A stretch of DNA of 9,068 bases from NCBI GenBank assembly GCA_030836705.1, contig JAUPLZ010000110.1, positions 1-9,068 on the forward strand, given 5' to 3'. This DNA is from Campylobacterota bacterium (lineage in GTDB: Bacteria > Campylobacterota > Campylobacteria > Campylobacterales > SZUA-545). Below the pieces are notes generated by a model that worked only from the letters and a program-made list of their open reading frames with translations, was not told the DNA's origin and searched no databases. The first letter of the stretch is position 1, and every line of letters starts with the position of its first letter. This document shows positions 6,166 to 9,068 of the stretch, one piece after another. Both the position numbers and the translations under genes were made by a program.

Positions 6166-6867
6166 TTAACTTACGCGCGTGCACGCGAGGGAGCCAATAC
6201 CTTGAATTTTTACATTTAAACCAGTAGCTCTTTTGATCGTTTTTTCCATCTTTTTAAAGATGGTCTGAAGATCTTTGAAATAGAGTTTTTTTAGGTATTC
6301 AGACTTAAAGACAAACTCCAGTCTCATAAGCGGATAATCCAATTTCTCTTTAGCTGTTTTACTATAAATTTTTATATCCATGACTCTGTTTGTTTTCTTC
6401 TCTTTGTCGGTTTTCCAGTAGGTAGTATGACCCACCTGTTTTGGCTTTCTTGTTTGAGACAATCTTTTGATGATCTTTTTTGGTATCATGCCAATGTAAT
6501 CAATGGCTATGTCTCCTCTAGTAACCCATGTGAATAGCAACCAACTCTTTAATTCATTCAGTGTTTGCATTAAAAGCTGTGAGCGTTCATTGTAGCCATG
6601 AAGTCCTGCAAACTCCAGAGTCTGTCTTTTTGGAGTTATGGCAAAGGTTTTAAGCGGCAATTTCAAGCCCAAACAGGTGTGTACGATCCTGGCATCAATG
6701 ATACTTGGTGTCAATTTTTTGCCAAACGTTTCTTTCCATTTGTTGGGCTCAAATACACTTTTGTTCTTTACAACTTCAATGTAATAATCTTCATTATATA
6801 TAAACATAGCTTCTAAATTCTCACCGGATAAATTAAGAGAGTCGATGTAGGCTCTCTTGTATCTCAT
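6166..6867 (-). CDS. Putative replication initiator (RstA / Rep_trans-like)
   Basis: A 233-residue basic protein. The middle and C-terminal part follow the pattern of phage and plasmid replication initiators of the RstA/Rep_trans type, which nick an origin to start rolling-circle replication: RGDIAIDY (117-124), GHTTYWK (146-152), then IKIYSK (165-170) and LMRLEF (180-185), spaced as in that group. I see no HUH (HxH) motif, which argues against the gpII/HUH relaxase branch. It could instead be a related DNA-binding protein without nicking activity. The ATG at 6867 overlaps the TGA of the AlpA-like gene (ATGA) and no ribosome site is visible, so translation is probably coupled. The C-terminus is encoded by a 12-bp GC palindrome. 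Family assignment is by motif recall. Confidence 0.55.
   Translation of the reverse strand: MRYKRAYIDSLNLSGENLEAMFIYNEDYYIEVVKNKSVFEPNKWKETFGKKLTPSIIDARIVHTCLGLKLPLKTFAITPKRQTLEFAGLHGYNERSQLLMQTLNELKSWLLFTWVTRGDIAIDYIGMIPKKIIKRLSQTRKPKQVGHTTYWKTDKEKKTNRVMDIKIYSKTAKEKLDYPLMRLEFVFKSEYLKKLYFKDLQTIFKKMEKTIKRATGLNVKIQGIGSLACTRVS
6176..6187. repeat. Perfect 12-bp GC palindrome CGCGTGCACGCG at the initiator 3' end
   Basis: Ten of twelve bases are G or C in a region otherwise rich in A and T. It encodes the last residues before the initiator stop. It may be a protein-binding or nicking site placed within the gene, or chance; it stands out from the codon use around it. Confidence 0.5.
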
Positions 6868-7076
6868 GGCTGTGTAGAACCATTTTTTTCTGTGCTTTTC
6901 ATCTGGCCATCTAAAAGACGTTCTACCTCCTCTATATCAAATACTGTGACTCTTGAAGACAACTTTTTTGCTGTTAAACGACCTTGACTAGCATATAACC
7001 ATACGGTACTAAGCCCGATGGAAAGATATTGACTTACTTCCTTGGCACGCATCCATCTTTTTTCTATTTTACTCAT
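6864..7076 (-). CDS. AlpA-family helix-turn-helix regulator / excisionase-like protein
   Basis: A 70-residue protein from ATG 7076, chosen over an upstream ATG at 7139 because AAAGG (7085-7089) lies 8 nt before it and the sequence then begins cleanly with MSKIEKRWMRAKEV. Residues 10-32 form a MerR/AlpA-type helix-turn-helix (RAKEVSQYLSIGLSTVWLYA), followed by GRLTAKKLSSRVTVFDIEEVERLL, the wing and dimer helix typical of AlpA and Xis-like proteins. Members of this group activate integrase expression or direct excision of P4-type islands. It is the first gene of a set that continues with the replication initiator (4-bp overlap). Upstream are an inverted repeat and 12-bp direct repeats that could be its binding sites. 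The fold is clear; its exact role is inferred. Confidence 0.85.
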   Translation of the reverse strand: MSKIEKRWMRAKEVSQYLSIGLSTVWLYASQGRLTAKKLSSRVTVFDIEEVERLLDGQMKSTEKNGSTQP

Positions 7077-7118
7077 AGTAAATACCTTTGTGTACTTACC
7101 GCCTCGATTTGGAATTTG

Positions 7119-7161
7119 ATAGCCTAAAGAGCTGTACAAGCTTTGAAATTATTTAGGCTAT
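7119..7161. promoter_or_regulatory. 10-bp inverted repeat upstream of the AlpA-like gene, probable operator
   Basis: ATAGCCTAAA (7119-7128) is exactly mirrored by TTTAGGCTAT (7152-7161), and the 23-nt interior holds a nested AGCTGTACAAGCT (centre GTAC). It lies 43-85 bp before the start at 7076, where a promoter would be expected. Adjoining it are a full palindrome TGTTGCAACA (7161-7170) and ACAATCAAATTGT (7168-7180). Confidence 0.55.
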
Positions 7162-7206
7162 GTTGCAACAATCAAATTGTATTGGATTAAAACGATCAAA
7201 ATTTAA

Positions 7207-7242
7207 GGGTAAAAGTAGGGGTAAAAGTAGGGTTAAAAATAG
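7207..7242. repeat. 12-bp tandem repeats (iteron-like)
   Basis: GGGTAAAAGTAG at 7207-7218 and 7219-7230 is perfect and contiguous; a third unit, GGTTAAAAATAG (7231-7242), differs at two positions. The block lies just after the stop of the 103-residue gene and before the AlpA/initiator genes. Candidate roles are binding sites for the initiator (origin iterons), AlpA/Xis sites, or integrase arm sites. The 12-bp period keeps copies nearly on one face of the helix. Confidence 0.75.
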
Positions 7243-7248
7243 GATAAA

Positions 7249-7560
7249 TTATTTTTTATAAAATGACTTTTCTACAGCTTTGTAAGTAATATTAAGATGT
7301 TCGGCAATCTTGCGAAAAGCTTCAGCTTTTGAGTTAGAGGCCGGCTTATAGGAATTGTACAGTTCCATTACTCTATGTTTTCGATTATAAGGGCGTTTGT
7401 TTGCTTTTATATTATTTTCTTCATCATCTTCTAAATAAAGATCATCATAATAATCACTAGCTAACTCATGAATTTCAAGCATTTCATCTTCAGTCATATA
7501 TAACGTATTCCCACTACTTAAAAAAATACTTATTTGACCATTTCCTTCATACTGTATCAT
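7249..7560 (-). CDS. Unknown protein translationally coupled to the integrase
   Basis: A 103-residue protein that I do not recognise. Its first half (residues 1-50) looks like a small beta/alpha domain ending in a strongly acidic stretch (DDLYLEDDEENN, 39-50). A basic linker, KRPYNRKHR, follows, and the last 25 residues (AEAFRKIAEHLNITYKAVEKSFYKK) resemble a homeodomain-like helix-turn-helix with a basic recognition helix. The ATG at 7560 overlaps the integrase 3' end by 14 bp, and GAGGTG (7565-7570) lies 4 nt before it inside the integrase gene, so both proteins come from one message. A DNA-binding accessory factor for recombination or a regulator fits the position and the C-terminus; this is inference. 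Confidence 0.75.
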   Translation of the reverse strand: MIQYEGNGQISIFLSSGNTLYMTEDEMLEIHELASDYYDDLYLEDDEENNIKANKRPYNRKHRVMELYNSYKPASNSKAEAFRKIAEHLNITYKAVEKSFYKK

Positions 7561-8788
7561 TCTTCACCTCATTCAAATAGTTTGCGTACCATTCCATTAG
7601 CCCTCTCATGGCTTCTTTATAATTTGATCGGTTATATGCCGCTTTGATCTGGTTTTTTTCATTATGTGCCAAACATGCTTCAATCACTTCACCCGTATAG
7701 CTATGGCCGTCTTTGGTGTTGGCTTTTTCGTTGGCTATCGTACTGAACATCGCTCTAAATCCATGCGGTACAAATTCCTCTTTGGCGTAACCCATGCGTT
7801 TTAACGCTTTATTGAGTGTATTATCACTTAACGGGTGGTCTTTATAGATAGGTGAAGGAAAAACATAAAGAGAGCTGGTAGCGTTCTGTTTGAGTTCGTT
7901 TAGATGTTCTATGACTTGCTGAGGTAGGGGGAGTGTAAAAGGCTCTTTGGTTTTCATTTTATTCGCAGGGATGATCCACTCTTTGGTTTTAAAATCAATC
8001 TCTTTCCATTCCATATTACGGATATTGTAGTTGCGAACAAATACGTAAGGGAGTATCTTCAAAGCCATTTTGGTGGCATAGTCTCCCGTATAGCTGTCAA
8101 TGGCATTTAAAAGCCCTTTGATGTCTTTTTCTTTTGTAAATGTTGGATAATGCTGTTTACTCTTTTTGCCCAGTATGTCTTTGACCTCAATATCTGCGAC
8201 GATATTATGCGGGGTAAGTTCATGGGTGACGGCATACCTATAAGCCTTTTTCAGATACATATGAGCGCGTCTTGGGGGATCCGCTTTCCCTTTTTCTTTT
8301 ATTTGCTCTATGACGCTTATGATTTCCAGTCGTGTTATTTGATCGATAGGCCTGTTTTTCAAAGCCGGATAAAGATGATTTTTAAATAAGCCTTCTACCC
8401 TCTGATGCTGGTTTTCGCTCACAGTGTTTTTATAGTTTTTAAGCCATCGCTGAGAAACATTATAGAAGGTATTCTCTTTTTTGATTTCTGTTTGTATGGC
8501 CTGGGCTTTTGCCTGCTTTTTCTTTTCGCCGGGGTCGATTTCTTCGGCAATAAGTGTTTTTAGCTTCTCACGTTTCAATCTTGCACTTACTAGGGAGATC
8601 TCAGGGTAGGCCCCTATGGATAGTTTTTTTTCTTTGCCGTTGAATCGGTATTTAAACTTCCAGTGTTTGCCGCCGCTTGTGGTGACAAGCAAATACAGCC
8701 CGCCCCCGTCAAAAAGTTTATAGTCTTTTTCTTTGGGCCTGGCCTCTTTGATCTTTGTCGCATTTAATTGAATTGTCATTCTCGCCAT
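7547..8788 (-). CDS. int: P4-type tyrosine integrase
   Basis: A 413-residue site-specific recombinase that inserts and excises the element at ssrA. An N-terminal arm-binding domain (DUF4102 type, about residues 8-95) contains LFDGGGLYLLVTTSGGKHW and LSIGAYPEISLVSAR. A core-binding helical domain (about 105-200) comes next. The catalytic domain has Arg252, a likely Lys near 283, His342 and Arg345 (HGFR), His375 (LAHNE) and the nucleophile Tyr385 (AAYNRSNY). All catalytic residues are present and the length is normal for the family, so it should be active. The ATG at 8788 has AAAGGA (8795-8800) 6 nt upstream. It starts 189 bp from the end of ssrA and reads away from it, typical of this group. 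Confidence 0.97.
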   Translation of the reverse strand: MARMTIQLNATKIKEARPKEKDYKLFDGGGLYLLVTTSGGKHWKFKYRFNGKEKKLSIGAYPEISLVSARLKREKLKTLIAEEIDPGEKKKQAKAQAIQTEIKKENTFYNVSQRWLKNYKNTVSENQHQRVEGLFKNHLYPALKNRPIDQITRLEIISVIEQIKEKGKADPPRRAHMYLKKAYRYAVTHELTPHNIVADIEVKDILGKKSKQHYPTFTKEKDIKGLLNAIDSYTGDYATKMALKILPYVFVRNYNIRNMEWKEIDFKTKEWIIPANKMKTKEPFTLPLPQQVIEHLNELKQNATSSLYVFPSPIYKDHPLSDNTLNKALKRMGYAKEEFVPHGFRAMFSTIANEKANTKDGHSYTGEVIEACLAHNEKNQIKAAYNRSNYKEAMRGLMEWYANYLNEVKNDTV

Positions 8789-8977
8789 GATACATCCTTT
8801 GAAATATGGGGGCTTTTTTTGTAATTTAAATAGACAAAAAATGAAAGGCCCCTTAATCGGCCCCTAAAAGTTTCAGATTTCATTGAATTTATTGTATCGT
8901 ATCAGACTATAAAGATAATTAAAGTGTCGGTATATTGGGAATCTTATGGATATATTATATTGTGTTAAATTGAAGTA
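8789..8977. other. Spacer between integrase and ssrA, probable attachment-site arm region
   Basis: No gene is seen here. The 189 bp hold a direct repeat GGCCCCT (8847-8853 and 8859-8865, 12 bp apart) and an inverted repeat TTTTTTGT/ACAAAAAA (8815-8822, 8834-8841) flanked by GGGGGC (8808-8813) and GGCCCC (8847-8852). These could be integrase arm sites, the integrase promoter/operator, or a weak ssrA terminator. The recombination core should lie within the 3' end of ssrA to the right. Confidence 0.5.
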
Positions 8978-9068
8978 TGGTGGAGGTGTGGGGGATCGAA
9001 CCCCAGTCCTAAAACAGCTAGAACTATGACTCTACATGCTTAGATGATGTTGTTTGTTCTCATCTTGC
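8978..9068 (-). ncRNA. ssrA: tmRNA (ssrA), 3' part; the rest lies beyond the right edge
   Basis: On the minus strand the segment ends in a tRNA-like 3' half: T-arm TGGGG-TTCGATC-CCCCA, acceptor strand CACCTCC and terminal ACCA, ending at 8978. The conserved tmRNA stretch AAGCATGTAG lies further 5' (about 9032-9041), before the long helix. tmRNA rescues stalled ribosomes; the tag-coding part and the 5' half are outside the window. The gene end appears intact, as expected when an island inserts at the 3' end and restores it. It is a common integration target, which fits the neighbouring integrase. Confidence 0.93.

Larger units (their letters stand above)
3613..8977 (-). mobile_element. Integrative element at ssrA, minimal visible extent
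   Basis: The integrase is adjacent to the ssrA 3' end and reads away from it. It is followed on the same strand by an unknown gene, an AlpA-like regulator, a putative replication initiator, a small gene and a polyvalent effector. This is the core content of a P4-integrase island. The right end is set by ssrA. The left end is not seen: no long copy of the ssrA 3' end occurs in the window, so the element may extend through fic and mod or stop before them. No capsid, relaxase, coupling or secretion genes are present in this part. Confidence 0.65.

Noticed and set aside
6166..6867. HUH-type relaxase or gpII-like nickase
   Set aside because: I found no HxH motif; the visible motifs fit RstA/Rep_trans-like initiators better.
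7207..7242. CRISPR array
   Set aside because: The 12-bp units are directly contiguous with no spacers and too short for CRISPR repeats.

Overview
The window looks like a genomic island at the 3' end of the tmRNA gene (ssrA) of an AT-rich bacterium, probably a Campylobacterota relative (Sulfurimonas/Sulfurovum/Arcobacter type). That placement is an inference from base composition, the style of the proteins, and a C-terminal nuclease module resembling DUF3519/PBECR proteins common in Helicobacter mobile elements. The last 91 bases are the 3' end of ssrA on the minus strand, ending in the usual T-arm and CCA. A P4-type tyrosine integrase starts 189 bp beyond that end and reads away from it, the standard layout for an element that uses ssrA as its attachment site.

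Layout from right to left, almost all on the minus strand. (1) ssrA 3' end (8978-9068) and an att-proximal spacer. (2) The integrase (7547-8788), overlapped by a small unknown gene (7249-7560). (3) A compact control region (7119-7242) with an inverted repeat, two palindromes and 12-bp tandem repeats. (4) A coupled set of genes: an AlpA-like helix-turn-helix protein (6864-7076), a putative replication initiator (6166-6867), a 40-residue protein (5953-6075) and a 776-residue multidomain protein (3613-5943). (5) A Fic-family protein with a C-terminal winged helix (2117-3448), whose upstream region carries symmetric TTTGAGTT half-sites. (6) A 392-bp gene-free stretch (1725-2116) with a nested stem structure and short repeats. 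(7) A 62-residue helix-turn-helix-like protein (1536-1724, plus strand) divergent from (8) a type III-like DNA methyltransferase (Mod) that runs off the left edge.

The standout is the 776-residue protein. It looks like a 'polyvalent' effector of the kind described in phages and conjugative elements. There are two different PBECR-type (barnase/EndoU/colicin-like) nuclease-like modules and a HELQH zinc-metallopeptidase module between them. Two repeated linkers, NSAVITDS and IIPKNTNQVNMDGAETMNI, each occur twice and bracket the nuclease-like modules. The second linker is also a 58-bp DNA repeat with one mismatch, and both repeat pairs are spaced by whole codons, so recombination would delete or swap modules in frame.

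Integrase, AlpA-like regulator and replication initiator together with a deliverable effector, and no structural or conjugation genes in view, suggest a satellite or plasmid-like integrative element that relies on a helper for transfer. The distal att site was not identified, so it is unknown whether the Fic and Mod genes belong to the same element.
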